From a virus: DNA of 64,000 nucleotides. The DNA lies in the IMG/VR virus record IMGVR_UViG_3300032214_001462, positions 16,663 through 80,662 of that record; one strand, written 5' to 3'. Under the pieces are notes generated by a model. That model saw nothing but the letters and a program-made list of their open reading frames with translations. It was not told where the DNA came from and searched no databases. Numbering within the stretch: position 1 is the first letter of the stretch; every line of letters begins with the position of its first letter. A program made the translations under genes and the position numbers. This document shows positions 13,993 through 21,786 of the stretch, piece after piece.

Positions 13993-14482
13993 GATATTTG
14001 ACCAGTGGGTCGATAACTTAACATCTGCAGAACAAGAAGCATTCAATATTTTTGCCGAAGAAAATTATTCGGTAATTGAGTGCTTCTTATATGCGCGTTT
14101 CCTTGGTTACAACGGAAGTATTATCCCATGTGAACTATGGGTTAAACAGCTGTACCCAAAGCCAGATCATCGCAAAACACTTCTATATGAAGTGGAAGAG
14201 ATGCAAGAAGATATCCGTAAGTTACGTGAAGACGTTGATAACGGTGTTGTAAAAAGAGATGCGGGCGTTGCACGTATTGCCTCTATGCAGAAAGAGCTAC
14301 GTGGAACGATTGCTCAGATAGAACAGGCGACAGCTGGTCGTGATCGCAAAGGCTTGTTAATGGCTGGTGCAGATAGAGCCATACGTGAATTAATGTCTGT
14401 CTTTAAGGATGATCCCATTGAACTCCCCCTTGAAGAAGCGTCAATGAGTGTCTGGGCTAAAATGCAGTTTGAAGAAGGTTAG
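13856..14482 (+). CDS. Candidate terminase small subunit or packaging partner
   Basis: An open frame of 208 codons. The convincing protein begins around codon 46 (IDIEIFDQWVDNLTSAEQEA), and residues 55-200 contain a small helical domain and a predicted coiled coil (VEEMQEDIRKLREDVDNG; ARIASMQKELRGTIAQ). Its place two genes before the large terminase fits a small terminase. The only ATG, at 13856, lies 137 bases inside the preceding gene, and no GTG or TTG is suitably placed. The frame may therefore be entered by +1 frameshifting or from a non-standard start. Confidence 0.5.
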   Translation: MLEPKNVKLSAKGPKNKGPLPSKHSGSEIQTKQGIQLRPNERIDIEIFDQWVDNLTSAEQEAFNIFAEENYSVIECFLYARFLGYNGSIIPCELWVKQLYPKPDHRKTLLYEVEEMQEDIRKLREDVDNGVVKRDAGVARIASMQKELRGTIAQIEQATAGRDRKGLLMAGADRAIRELMSVFKDDPIELPLEEASMSVWAKMQFEEG

Positions 14483-14492
14483 TTAATTAAAA

Positions 14493-14846
14493 ATGGATTT
14501 AAATCAACAAGCTATTCCCGCAGGTGATGAGCGTCTCGCTGGTAGCTTGATGAATGTTGTTTTAACATTACAAAAAAACCGTCGACGTGGTATTGATAGT
14601 TCAACGCCAAGTCTTAAAGGATCGCCGCAAGAAGGCGCAGAAGTATTAGGCGCTGTGCGCGATCAAAAACAAAATGAACAAAAAGAAAATGCCACCGGAA
14701 CTCCTGGAGCACTTCCGCAAGAACGAGGCCAAGAGGGAGGACGGCAGCGAGATGTCGGACAAGGAGAAGAGGAAAGCGGCATTGGACAAAGCTCGCAAGT
14801 ACAAGGAGCAGACAAAATGAGGCAATATGGAAGAAAAATGATGTAG
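14493..14846 (+). CDS. Unknown protein overlapping a 48-codon gene
   Basis: A 117-residue frame. The first 60 residues look like an ordinary small protein (DERLAGSLMNVVLTLQKNRR). The rest is Gly/Gln/Glu-rich low complexity, as expected where a second frame (14674-14820) sets the codons. Either the protein is real throughout, or only its first half is informative. No family recognised. Confidence 0.45.
   Translation: MDLNQQAIPAGDERLAGSLMNVVLTLQKNRRRGIDSSTPSLKGSPQEGAEVLGAVRDQKQNEQKENATGTPGALPQERGQEGGRQRDVGQGEEESGIGQSSQVQGADKMRQYGRKMM
14674..14820 (+). CDS. 48-residue basic helical protein, overprinted
   Basis: A short frame beginning MNKKKMPPELLEHFRKNEAK and continuing with alternating Lys, Glu and Arg. 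The M-P-x-E-L-L-E-x-F-[KR]-K pattern is a small helical protein type I know from other phages near terminase genes. It lies wholly within 14493-14846 in another reading frame. The codon choice (CTC, CTG, TTC, AAG, GAG) favours this frame in the overlap. Confidence 0.5.
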   Translation: MNKKKMPPELLEHFRKNEAKREDGSEMSDKEKRKAALDKARKYKEQTK

Positions 14847-14876
14847 CATTCAGTAACTAATTAGATAGTTAATCAA

Positions 14877-16403
14877 GTGCCGTCTTATCAACACCTTGCT
14901 TACCGTCGTAACGCTAGGGCAGCGGCACAAAAACAACAGTTACGTCCCCCCAAGAATGCTGCGAGTATTCAGAAAGCTCGCGATGATTTTGGTTTCTTTT
15001 GTGAGTATGTAGCCGATAAGCCACCTGCTGAACACCATCAACATTGGCATCGCCATTTCATTACAGATCAAGATAGTACTTGCCTCATAAAAATTGCAGG
15101 TCCCAATGTTGACTTGCTTGCTCCACGGGGTTCTGCAAAATCTACAGTCCTTGGACTTTTAACTGCATGGGCAATTGGAGTTCATACACATGCCAGGATG
15201 CCACTGCAGATCCTGTATCTCTCCTATACCGTTGACATTGCTCGATCAAAGTCCGCAACAATTAAAAGGATCATTGAAAGCAAGCGCTATCAAGAAGTTT
15301 TCCCAAAAGTAAGGCTTTTGAAAAATGTCACCAGTAATGAGTACTGGTCCATTGATCACAAGTTTGCTGGTATTGATACTACAGGTGAAGAGCAGTTCAC
15401 CCTTTGCGCTGCTGGTCTAAAAGGATCTGTGACTTCGAAGCGTTCTCATCTTGTCATGATCGATGACGCCATTAAGTCTGCAGCTGATATTGCTAATCCT
15501 GATATCAGGAAGCAGATGCAAGAAAACTGGAATGCAGTGATTGCACCAACAATGTTTGAAGGGGCCAGGGCCATCTGCCTTGGTACGCGCTTTAGACATG
15601 ATGATATTCATGCAACAACTTTTAACGAGCAAAATAATTGGCAGCAGATCGTTCTTTCTGCAATCCTTAATGATCCAAAAACAGGAGATGAAAAATCATA
15701 CTGGCCCGAGATGTGGTCACTTGATTACCTAAAAGAAAAGAAGAGGCAAGCACCTATTGCTTTTTCTTTCCAATATATGAATCAAGTGATTAGGCAAAAT
15801 GAGCTGTCACTTGCACCTGAACTAATTGTTAAAGCTGAAATTGCAACTGAGTTTGACACGCTTGGAATAGGTGTTGACTTGTCTGCTGGCACCAAGGAGA
15901 AGAATGACTATACGGTGATGATTCTTGGCGGACGCATCGGAGATCAGATTCATATTATTGATTACCGACGTATACGCGTCATGGGAAATCTAGAAAAACT
16001 TGATCAATTAAAAGAACTTCTCAATGATTGGTCAATTCTTGGAAAGGATGAAAACGGTCTTTACTACCCAACACACTCAACGTGTGACATTTGGAGTGAA
16101 GCAGTCCAATACCAAGCATCTCTGGAAGCCGACTTTAAGAGAGTGTGTCTTAACGGAGAGGGACTCTGGAATTTGATCTGGCACCCTGTCAAAGGATTCC
16201 GTGCGGATAAGCTTGCACGTTTTCGTGGTTGCATGGGCTTATTTGAAGAAAGAAAAATTATTTTTAATCGTTATCGCAATTTCACAGCCATGTTTGAAGA
16301 GCTGACTAACTTTGGAGTCAGTAGTCATGATGACACGGTGGATGCTTTGGTTTGGTTAATTACAGGTCTAATGAGAAAAGGACAGCTTCACATTGATTAC
16401 TAA
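14877..16403 (+). CDS. terL: Terminase large subunit
   Basis: A 508-residue packaging motor. An N-terminal ATPase domain has a Walker A-like loop APRGSAKST (about residue 83) and a Walker B-like LVMIDDAI (about residue 196). A C-terminal RNase H-type nuclease domain begins with GVDLSAG (about residue 328) and ends with SHDDTVDALVW (about residue 482), carrying the acidic metal ligands. It cuts concatemeric DNA and pumps it into the prohead through the portal encoded at 17604. GTG start; no strong Shine-Dalgarno site is visible. Confidence 0.9.
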   Translation: MPSYQHLAYRRNARAAAQKQQLRPPKNAASIQKARDDFGFFCEYVADKPPAEHHQHWHRHFITDQDSTCLIKIAGPNVDLLAPRGSAKSTVLGLLTAWAIGVHTHARMPLQILYLSYTVDIARSKSATIKRIIESKRYQEVFPKVRLLKNVTSNEYWSIDHKFAGIDTTGEEQFTLCAAGLKGSVTSKRSHLVMIDDAIKSAADIANPDIRKQMQENWNAVIAPTMFEGARAICLGTRFRHDDIHATTFNEQNNWQQIVLSAILNDPKTGDEKSYWPEMWSLDYLKEKKRQAPIAFSFQYMNQVIRQNELSLAPELIVKAEIATEFDTLGIGVDLSAGTKEKNDYTVMILGGRIGDQIHIIDYRRIRVMGNLEKLDQLKELLNDWSILGKDENGLYYPTHSTCDIWSEAVQYQASLEADFKRVCLNGEGLWNLIWHPVKGFRADKLARFRGCMGLFEERKIIFNRYRNFTAMFEELTNFGVSSHDDTVDALVWLITGLMRKGQLHIDY

Positions 16404-16434
16404 CTTTTAGAATTAGGAAAAGCATTTTTTTCTG

Positions 16435-16731
16435 GTGGGACCTGAATACGTTGCCATTGGCTTAACAGCTATTATTTCATCTATTACCGGCGGCGGTTGG
16501 GCCGCCTCAAAAATACTTAGCCGCTACAACGATCAAGTACAACAAGCCTTCAGCTATATTGGATCACAGAAACGAAGGATTGATGTTTTGGAAGAAGATC
16601 TTAAGCGCCTCCCAATGGACTATGTACTTAAGGTTGATTTCTTAAGAGAAATTCAAGACATGCACAATAATTTTCGTGAGATCAACAATAAACTTGATAA
16701 ACTAATCGAAAAGATGTTATCAAGCAAATGA
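16435..16731 (+). CDS. Membrane-anchored coiled-coil protein
   Basis: A 98-residue protein with GTG start. One N-terminal hydrophobic segment (VAIGLTAIISSITGGGWAAS, residues 5-24) is followed by a long coiled-coil helix (about 35-98). This layout recalls small phage membrane proteins of the hemolysin XhlA or spanin kind, but the sequence is not diagnostic. An ATGA overlap couples it to the next gene. Confidence 0.5.
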   Translation: MGPEYVAIGLTAIISSITGGGWAASKILSRYNDQVQQAFSYIGSQKRRIDVLEEDLKRLPMDYVLKVDFLREIQDMHNNFREINNKLDKLIEKMLSSK

Positions 16732-16910
16732 GTTACGTTCTCGAAGTCCAAGAAGATACGAACGGAGATCAGTACATTATTTTGCCAGACGAGATAACCG
16801 AAGATCTTGGTTGGCAAGAAGGTGACCTATTGAACTGGGATGTTCGAAGCAATGGAATTATCCTGAGTAAAGTTAACGACATCTCTGGTTACGAAGTTAT
16901 AGAAGATTAG
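16728..16910 (+). CDS. AbrB/MazE-like swapped-hairpin DNA-binding protein
   Basis: A 60-residue protein. The pattern DQYIILPDEITEDLGWQEGD followed by LNWDVRSNGIILSK matches the SpoVT/AbrB domain, in which two interlocked beta hairpins bind DNA (typical form: G-[ED]-x-x-[IL]-x-[IL]-P-x-x-[IL]-x-x-x-L-G-x-x-x-G-[DE]). Such domains act as transition-state regulators or antitoxins. No toxin is adjacent, so a transcriptional role is more likely. Coupled to the upstream gene by ATGA. Confidence 0.65.
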   Translation: MSYVLEVQEDTNGDQYIILPDEITEDLGWQEGDLLNWDVRSNGIILSKVNDISGYEVIED

Positions 16911-16934
16911 AATAAACAAATTGAAGTAAGTGAA

Positions 16935-17363
16935 ATGACTCAAGGTTTTTACGGTGGTTACATGGGTAACGCAGGTGCCATTGATGATTTGGTATACCGA
17001 GGAGAGCCTAGGCAGATGATGCCAATGCCGTATTACGGTGGTGGTATGAATATGCAGCAACTCGCTGGCTTTTATGGGCCAGGGCAGATGTCGACTGATG
17101 TGATTAAGGCGAACATCCCAATGGGCCAAATGGCTGGCGCACCAAGCTTTGATATCAACCGTCGTCCCGGCGCTCTTGGCGAACGCTCTGGTGAACAGCT
17201 CAAAAGGATTTATGAAGGCGGCACGCAAGATAATCGGAAACTAAACGAGGAGTTAATGCGTCGTGGCATTATGCCCGGTGGCCCTAGCTTGCCTATGGCG
17301 ATGGGTTCACAAATGGGAATGCAGAGCATGCCTGCAGGTTTCCAAAATAAAATGGTTTATTGA
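16935..17363 (+). CDS. Gly/Met-rich protein, unknown function
   Basis: A 142-residue protein with many Gly, Met and Tyr residues (MMPMPYYGGGMNMQQLAGFY). A middle segment RPGALGERSGEQLKRIYEGG and a Met/Pro-rich C-terminus follow. It lies between terminase and portal. No family recognised. Confidence 0.5.
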   Translation: MTQGFYGGYMGNAGAIDDLVYRGEPRQMMPMPYYGGGMNMQQLAGFYGPGQMSTDVIKANIPMGQMAGAPSFDINRRPGALGERSGEQLKRIYEGGTQDNRKLNEELMRRGIMPGGPSLPMAMGSQMGMQSMPAGFQNKMVY

Positions 17364-17379
17364 TTACTAGTTAACTAAA

Positions 17380-17559
17380 ATGGAACCGGAAATCGCAGGC
17401 CGCTTTATGTCTGACCTAGAAGCTTTGCAGGCTGTAAGAGCTCCTCAGTTTCCATTGGAACCTTTTACTACACAAGGAGACATCACTTCTCGACGTCCCT
17501 CACGTGTTCCATCGCCAGCAGTATTCGTATCACCTGGACCCAAGGGCCCCGGCTTCTAA
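17380..17559 (+). CDS. 59-residue proline-rich protein
   Basis: A short frame starting MEPEIAGRFMSDLEALQAVR and ending in a Pro/Gly-rich tail (PAVFVSPGPKGPGF). It fits exactly between two other genes. The N-terminal amphipathic helix and loose tail look like a small adaptor. No family recognised. Confidence 0.5.
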   Translation: MEPEIAGRFMSDLEALQAVRAPQFPLEPFTTQGDITSRRPSRVPSPAVFVSPGPKGPGF

Positions 17560-17603
17560 ATAGTAAAAACTGCTAACATAATTAAAAGTATCAAAGGGGA
17601 TAG

Positions 17604-19883
17604 ATGTCTGACGCAAAGGCCCGCTTAAAGGAAATAATCAATTCCTATCTCGACAAAGATAGTGACATTGTTGTTGACACAGGCGTTGTTGCGTCACATA
17701 TTGCACAGATGAAATTATTTGGCATCCGTCAGGGTGTTGAATTTTTCCCTTCTCAAGACAACTTCGGTGCGCAGCGCAAGGATTTTCTTGATCGCGTATT
17801 GAAATACAACAAGATGGATACGCGCCTGGATTCTATCTGGGAGTATTTTCTTTGTGATGGTAAAGGGCTTTTCTATATTCGTCCCACTAAGCAAAGCTAT
17901 CGTCTTTACTATTTTCGTGAACACGAATACAGAAGCTATTACAACGTAGATGGTGAGCTCGACGAAGTTGTGATCATCTATAGCTATAAAGTGCGTCGTG
18001 GCAACGGGTTTGGTGATCAAATAAATGTCGCTAATTTAAGCGGCATGAAAAATAGTTACGGCCCAGGTGCTAAACGCTATATCCGTTTATCTATCAAGAA
18101 TAGTCAAATCGAAGAGACTCATTCTGATAGTGACATGTCCTTCGACATGCCCAGTTATTCCTATGGAACTAACACCAAAAAATTCAAGAACACTTTAGGC
18201 TTCATTCCTTGTGTTGAGATCGTCAATAATCCACAAGGCTTTTCAACAGAAGGCAGTGGTGAATTTGATGCGATGGCAAATCATATTTGCACGCACGATG
18301 ATTTGATGCGTACGATTCGTAAAAATATTAATTTCTTTGGTAACCCCACACTCCTTTCTTCCAGGCCTAAAACAGACTTGATGGAAGCAGGTGGGGATAT
18401 GTCCATCCAGCGTCCTTCCATCGCGGCCAACTCAGGTTTCACAAGCGCTTCTCCCTTGAGCCGTTCCATGTTCAAGGCTGATCCCGTCAGTCGCGGCATG
18501 GATGGCCAGCTGCGAGTACCAAGGGTTATTGCAAACCTGGAGCCTAATGACCGAGTTGGTTACATTGTTCCCGATGCAATCACAGGCGACCAAAACTCTT
18601 TTGCTCGTCAGTATCGCGAAGAGATTCGCACTGCTCTTGGTGGTGTAGATGAACTTTCGATTTCAGCTGGTGTTACTGCGACTGAATATAAGTCTTTGTT
18701 TGGACGAGTATCTGCAACTTCAAAGAAAAAAGCAAATGCTATCTATACACATGGCATTTCTCGTTGCTTGGAATTGATCATTTACCAAGAAGAACAGCTA
18801 TTTAAATCAACACTTGCAGCTGCTGCTGGCATCGAAAAGCCAGTAGATTTGGGACCTAACGCCCCTCCGGAAGAAGAGCAGGCCTATAAGCAAGCACTTG
18901 ATCAATACAACGAAAAGATCAAGAGCATCATGATGGCCTGTATCGAAACACAGATGATTCCACCTGGAGTAATGGGACTTATTCCAGATGGAGACATCAC
19001 TGTGCTTTGGCGCTGGATGGGCCCTGTTTATGAAGATTCCACTCAAGATATCTTGAATAACTCAATTGTGGTTAGGAATCTTCAAGAATTAGGTGTTGAT
19101 AGCATTGAAGCACTGAAGTACCTCTTTCCGTCCAAAACGGATGAGGAAAGAGCCGAGATGTTATCTGGGTTCCCGTTCAGGATGGTTAACGAATTGCAGG
19201 GTGCTTATTCTGCATTCGCTAAACTAGTGGGGGGAATGATGCAGACTCCCCACCCGCAAGCACCGGATCTTCCGATGGCTGCGGATCCAAGATTGGATTT
19301 AACGCCATATCTGTATCGAACTTTAGAAGCTCTACAAAAGGAGATGAGTTATGCAGGACGCTACCGTCCAATCGATCCCACAGACGAGCCAAGTTCCGGC
19401 AGCGGTGGCTCCGAGCAGCTACGTGGCACCGGCACCCAGCAATTACCAGGCGGCTCCGGGTCCAGTGGCGTATCAAGTGGGTACCAACTACCCTCAAGCA
19501 GTTCCACAGGCGGTCCCCAATTACCAATCCGCCCCTACTCAGTACGCCCCCCAATCCCCATCGGAGGCGACGAGCAGCCCATGGGAATCGGCGTTCAACA
19601 AGGTGGTGAATCTGCTGAGCGCACCAGTTCAATCCCCGTTCCAGGGTCAGTCCTCAGCGACGACGACTCAGTACGCCCCGGCGAACTACGGCCAGCAAGT
19701 AAACCCAGCTACGCAACAATCGGCTCAGCAGACCTGGTCTCCCAACCAGATCTCGTCGCCCAGCTCTTCCCAAACCTTCTCGGTTCAATCCTTGGGGGAC
19801 GTGGCGGATCTGCTCCAGTGGAGTCCGGAGACGCGCCACGTGGTAAGCGCGTACGGAGTAGAGGCTCCCGCAATCCTAAATAA
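17604..19883 (+). CDS. Portal protein
   Basis: A 759-residue protein placed between terminase and scaffold/capsid, as portals usually are, and of suitable length. Residues 20-600 form a long globular region; the helical segment at about 335-470 fits a portal stem and wing. The last 170 residues are Ser/Gly/Pro-rich low complexity; this part is overprinted by the scaffold gene in another frame. Portals form the twelve-fold ring at one capsid vertex. The assignment rests mainly on order, length and general look. The start has GGGG upstream (AAAGGGGATAG). Confidence 0.75.
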   Translation: MSDAKARLKEIINSYLDKDSDIVVDTGVVASHIAQMKLFGIRQGVEFFPSQDNFGAQRKDFLDRVLKYNKMDTRLDSIWEYFLCDGKGLFYIRPTKQSYRLYYFREHEYRSYYNVDGELDEVVIIYSYKVRRGNGFGDQINVANLSGMKNSYGPGAKRYIRLSIKNSQIEETHSDSDMSFDMPSYSYGTNTKKFKNTLGFIPCVEIVNNPQGFSTEGSGEFDAMANHICTHDDLMRTIRKNINFFGNPTLLSSRPKTDLMEAGGDMSIQRPSIAANSGFTSASPLSRSMFKADPVSRGMDGQLRVPRVIANLEPNDRVGYIVPDAITGDQNSFARQYREEIRTALGGVDELSISAGVTATEYKSLFGRVSATSKKKANAIYTHGISRCLELIIYQEEQLFKSTLAAAAGIEKPVDLGPNAPPEEEQAYKQALDQYNEKIKSIMMACIETQMIPPGVMGLIPDGDITVLWRWMGPVYEDSTQDILNNSIVVRNLQELGVDSIEALKYLFPSKTDEERAEMLSGFPFRMVNELQGAYSAFAKLVGGMMQTPHPQAPDLPMAADPRLDLTPYLYRTLEALQKEMSYAGRYRPIDPTDEPSSGSGGSEQLRGTGTQQLPGGSGSSGVSSGYQLPSSSSTGGPQLPIRPYSVRPPIPIGGDEQPMGIGVQQGGESAERTSSIPVPGSVLSDDDSVRPGELRPASKPSYATIGSADLVSQPDLVAQLFPNLLGSILGGRGGSAPVESGDAPRGKRVRSRGSRNPK

Positions 19884-20307
19884 TTATGCTCTCCAGCTTG
19901 AGAATATGCTGGATAGCGCAGTTGCTTGGGGAAGCCAGGCCAAAGGTTTGATCGAAGGATACGCAACGTTTGCTGTTAACGAGCATTCCGAGAATCTTTC
20001 CTATAACGAGATTCTGACGAATCCTGATGTACTGAGCGATTACACGCTTAAGTTCTTTGGTCCTGAAGGTCCTTATCCTGTTTACGAAAGTGAGCAGGAA
20101 CTTGATAACTACGGTTATCGCACTGAGGCTGTTGATCCTTACATGGGTCAGTTCCCTGCCCCTCCTGTTGCTGAAGCACCTCAACAGCCTGAGAACTTCT
20201 GGGGTTCCTTCAAGCAGCAAATGGATCTCGATCCCGCTAACGCTTGGCGCCTTTTAAATCAGGCTCAACCTCAAGTTGTTGCTAACAAACTGTTAGTCAT
20301 GGAGTGA
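19351..20307 (+). CDS. Scaffold-type protein overprinted on the portal C-terminus
   Basis: A 318-residue protein. The first 175 residues are Ala/Pro/Gln/Ser-rich and unstructured, encoded in the +1 frame of the portal's tail. The C-terminal part (about 180-318) is an ordered, acidic helical domain encoded outside the overlap. AAGGAG seven bases before the ATG at 19351 supports real internal initiation. Position between portal and major capsid gene fits a capsid scaffold. The overlap is 533 bases long. Confidence 0.65.
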   Translation: MQDATVQSIPQTSQVPAAVAPSSYVAPAPSNYQAAPGPVAYQVGTNYPQAVPQAVPNYQSAPTQYAPQSPSEATSSPWESAFNKVVNLLSAPVQSPFQGQSSATTTQYAPANYGQQVNPATQQSAQQTWSPNQISSPSSSQTFSVQSLGDVADLLQWSPETRHVVSAYGVEAPAILNNYALQLENMLDSAVAWGSQAKGLIEGYATFAVNEHSENLSYNEILTNPDVLSDYTLKFFGPEGPYPVYESEQELDNYGYRTEAVDPYMGQFPAPPVAEAPQQPENFWGSFKQQMDLDPANAWRLLNQAQPQVVANKLLVME

Positions 20308-20311
20308 TGCC

Positions 20312-20854
20312 ATGCGTGGCGCTCTTAAATACGGCGTACCCATCGCTGCCGGCTTAGGCACTGGTGCGTACGCCCTTTCTCAAGGTGAAGATATTGGCTC
20401 TGCTGCTCTTGCGGCAGGTGCCGGTGCATTAGGCGGTGCAGGTGGTTTGCTTGCAGGTCGTTTGGCTGGCAAGTATTCCCCGCAGCTTCTTGAAGTGATT
20501 CAAGAAAAGGCAGTAGTTCCCGTTGGCAATATTGTCGGTGATATTGGCCGCAATATTCCACAGGGATCTACAAAGCGTGCTGGCGTCGTTGGTAAAGCAG
20601 CTGATATTCTTGCCGCCGCAGAAGGTGCTGCAATGAATCCGGCCGCACAACGTACAGTCGGCAAAGCAGCTGCTGGCCTAGGTGTTCCACTTGGAGCATT
20701 AACTGCCGGACTTGGTGGAGTTGCTCTTGGAGCTATTCCAGGCTCATTGGGCGTACCTGGCTTTGTTCAGGATCCTTCCATTGATCCCGAGTCTTACGGC
20801 TCCAGCAACTCAATGGGTGCTCGCTATAAAGAGCCCACTATGCAGTACATGTGA
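20312..20854 (+). CDS. Glycine-zipper membrane-type virion protein
   Basis: A 180-residue protein with two glycine/alanine-rich hydrophobic stretches (about residues 10-52 and 118-150, for example AGLGVPLGALTAGLGGVALG) separated by a polar section. It belongs in style to the proteins at 5661-10634. It starts four bases after the scaffold stop. A GTGAAC/GTTCAC hairpin overlaps its stop codon. Confidence 0.5.
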   Translation: MRGALKYGVPIAAGLGTGAYALSQGEDIGSAALAAGAGALGGAGGLLAGRLAGKYSPQLLEVIQEKAVVPVGNIVGDIGRNIPQGSTKRAGVVGKAADILAAAEGAAMNPAAQRTVGKAAAGLGVPLGALTAGLGGVALGAIPGSLGVPGFVQDPSIDPESYGSSNSMGARYKEPTMQYM

Positions 20855-20953
20855 ACATATAAGTTCACTACCTGCTAAAATTTGTGTTAGATAAGACACG
20901 TGTGTCTTTATCTTTCACCCGATAAAAACACTGACACTGGAGGATAAACCAAG
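20851..20953 (+). promoter_or_regulatory. Leader of the major capsid gene
   Basis: It holds a GTGAAC/GTTCAC hairpin (20851-20868), a TAAAAT promoter hexamer (20876-20881) and a palindrome AAGACACGTGTGTCTT (20892-20907). A strong ribosome site GGAGGA (20939-20944) lies nine bases before the GTG at 20954. The good ribosome site is the main evidence that the capsid protein starts here and not after the intron. Confidence 0.6.
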
Positions 20954-20965
20954 GTGTTTATTGAT
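20954..20965 (+). other. Exon 1 of the major capsid gene (four codons)
   Basis: GTG TTT ATT GAT, encoding Met-Phe-Ile-Asp. Without splicing the frame reaches a TAG two codons later. The last four bases (TGAT) pair with GTCA of the intron guide sequence at 21570-21573, leaving the usual U-G pair at the splice site. Joining to 21787 restores one continuous frame. Confidence 0.75.
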
Positions 20966-21786
20966 AGCTAGTTCAGATCCTGGTAGGTATGACCCTTCAA
21001 GATTTGGTAAATAGCTCCGTGATTGCAATCAAATTTTTCGGCAATTTTTCTATAAGAAAGACCAGCCTCTTTTAAAGATTTGATTTGATTCACGTCACCC
21101 GAAGAAAACTTTCTCAAAGACTTCTTCGGTTTTCCTTTACTGGCAAAGCCATTGTTTTTATAACAACCACTTTCCCAGGCTCTTGTTAAATTCTCTTGTT
21201 TGGTAACAATCTCAAGATTGTCAAGATAATTATTTCTCTTGTCATTATCTTTGTGATCAACTTGCAAGGAAAAGTTACTGGTTCCATGAGAACGCAGATC
21301 TAATCCTAAAAATGCAACTGCCATCAAGACATGAAGATGAAAACGCTTTCTCTTCCCGTCAACAAGAACTGAGATGCGGTCGTAAACACTGGTTGAACTG
21401 ATTGGAATCTCTAAAAAATATTCTTGATTATCGGGATCAAGTTGTTTTTCAAAAGCTTTTCCTTCTTCAGTTAAGTAAAGATTACCAAATCCTGGAACAA
21501 GTTTTGGATTCATGTTGTTCATAAACAAGTTTCCAAATAGTAACATGCCTCAACTGAACGCTCAACGTTGTCACCTCACCGAGCAATCGATGAGTGCAAA
21601 CCGGATGAATTCAGGGAAGCCCTAACGTAAAGACGAGGGTAATCCTGAGCCAAGCCAATCAAGCGTGATTGGAAGGTGCAGAGACTAGGCGGCTGGTGAC
21701 GCTTCACCTGTAATACGCCATTAGCGTCCGGCATCCCACAGGGATGAAGAGATAGTCCACCCCTCTAAGAAACTAGAGACCAGGAG
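20966..21786 (+). ncRNA. Group I self-splicing intron, subgroup IA type
   Basis: An 821-base intron in the major capsid gene. All core helices can be drawn: guide sequence CGTTGTCA (21566-21573) pairing with exon 1 (P1) and with AACG of exon 2 (P10); P2 hairpin 21575-21594 with a GCAA loop; P3 CCGGA/TCCGG (21601-21605, 21727-21731); P4 TTCAGG/CCTGAG; P5 CCCT/AGGG; P6 and P6a 21649-21677; P7 GACTA/TAGTC (21683-21687, 21753-21757); P7.1-P7.2 hairpin 21688-21719; P8 CATCCC/GGGATG; P9; terminal G at 21786. AATCCTGAGCCAAGCC and GGTGCAGAGACTA are classic Q and R core elements. P7.1-P7.2 points to subgroup IA, as in T4 introns. Confidence 0.92.
20968..21546 (-). CDS. HNH homing endonuclease antisense within the intron
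   Basis: A 192-residue protein. The N-terminal part LVPGFGNLYLTEEGK resembles NUMOD4-type modules. The HNH core is at about residues 72-125, with VDHKDNDKRNNYLDNLEIVT carrying the metal-binding His and Asn residues. The C-terminus (KEAGLSYRKIAEKFDCNHGA) is a helix-turn-helix module. It would cut an intronless capsid gene and drive spread of the intron. Its stop codon lies three bases after the 5' splice site, and its start precedes the guide sequence, so it fills the P1 loop. It is read from the opposite strand, so its expression cannot disturb ribozyme folding in the same transcript. Confidence 0.9.
   Translation of the reverse strand: MLLFGNLFMNNMNPKLVPGFGNLYLTEEGKAFEKQLDPDNQEYFLEIPISSTSVYDRISVLVDGKRKRFHLHVLMAVAFLGLDLRSHGTSNFSLQVDHKDNDKRNNYLDNLEIVTKQENLTRAWESGCYKNNGFASKGKPKKSLRKFSSGDVNQIKSLKEAGLSYRKIAEKFDCNHGAIYQILKGHTYQDLN

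Noticed and set aside
14646-14849. Minus-strand frame opposite the overprinted gene pair
   Set aside because: No ribosome site and an all-hydrophobic/serine composition typical of an antisense shadow of Lys/Glu-rich coding sequence.
20966-21786. Alternative 5' splice sites after GTGTT or after ATT of the first exon
   Set aside because: The first would break the reading frame with any G-preceded 3' site. The second lacks pairing with a guide sequence. Only the site after GAT fits frame, P1 and P10 together.
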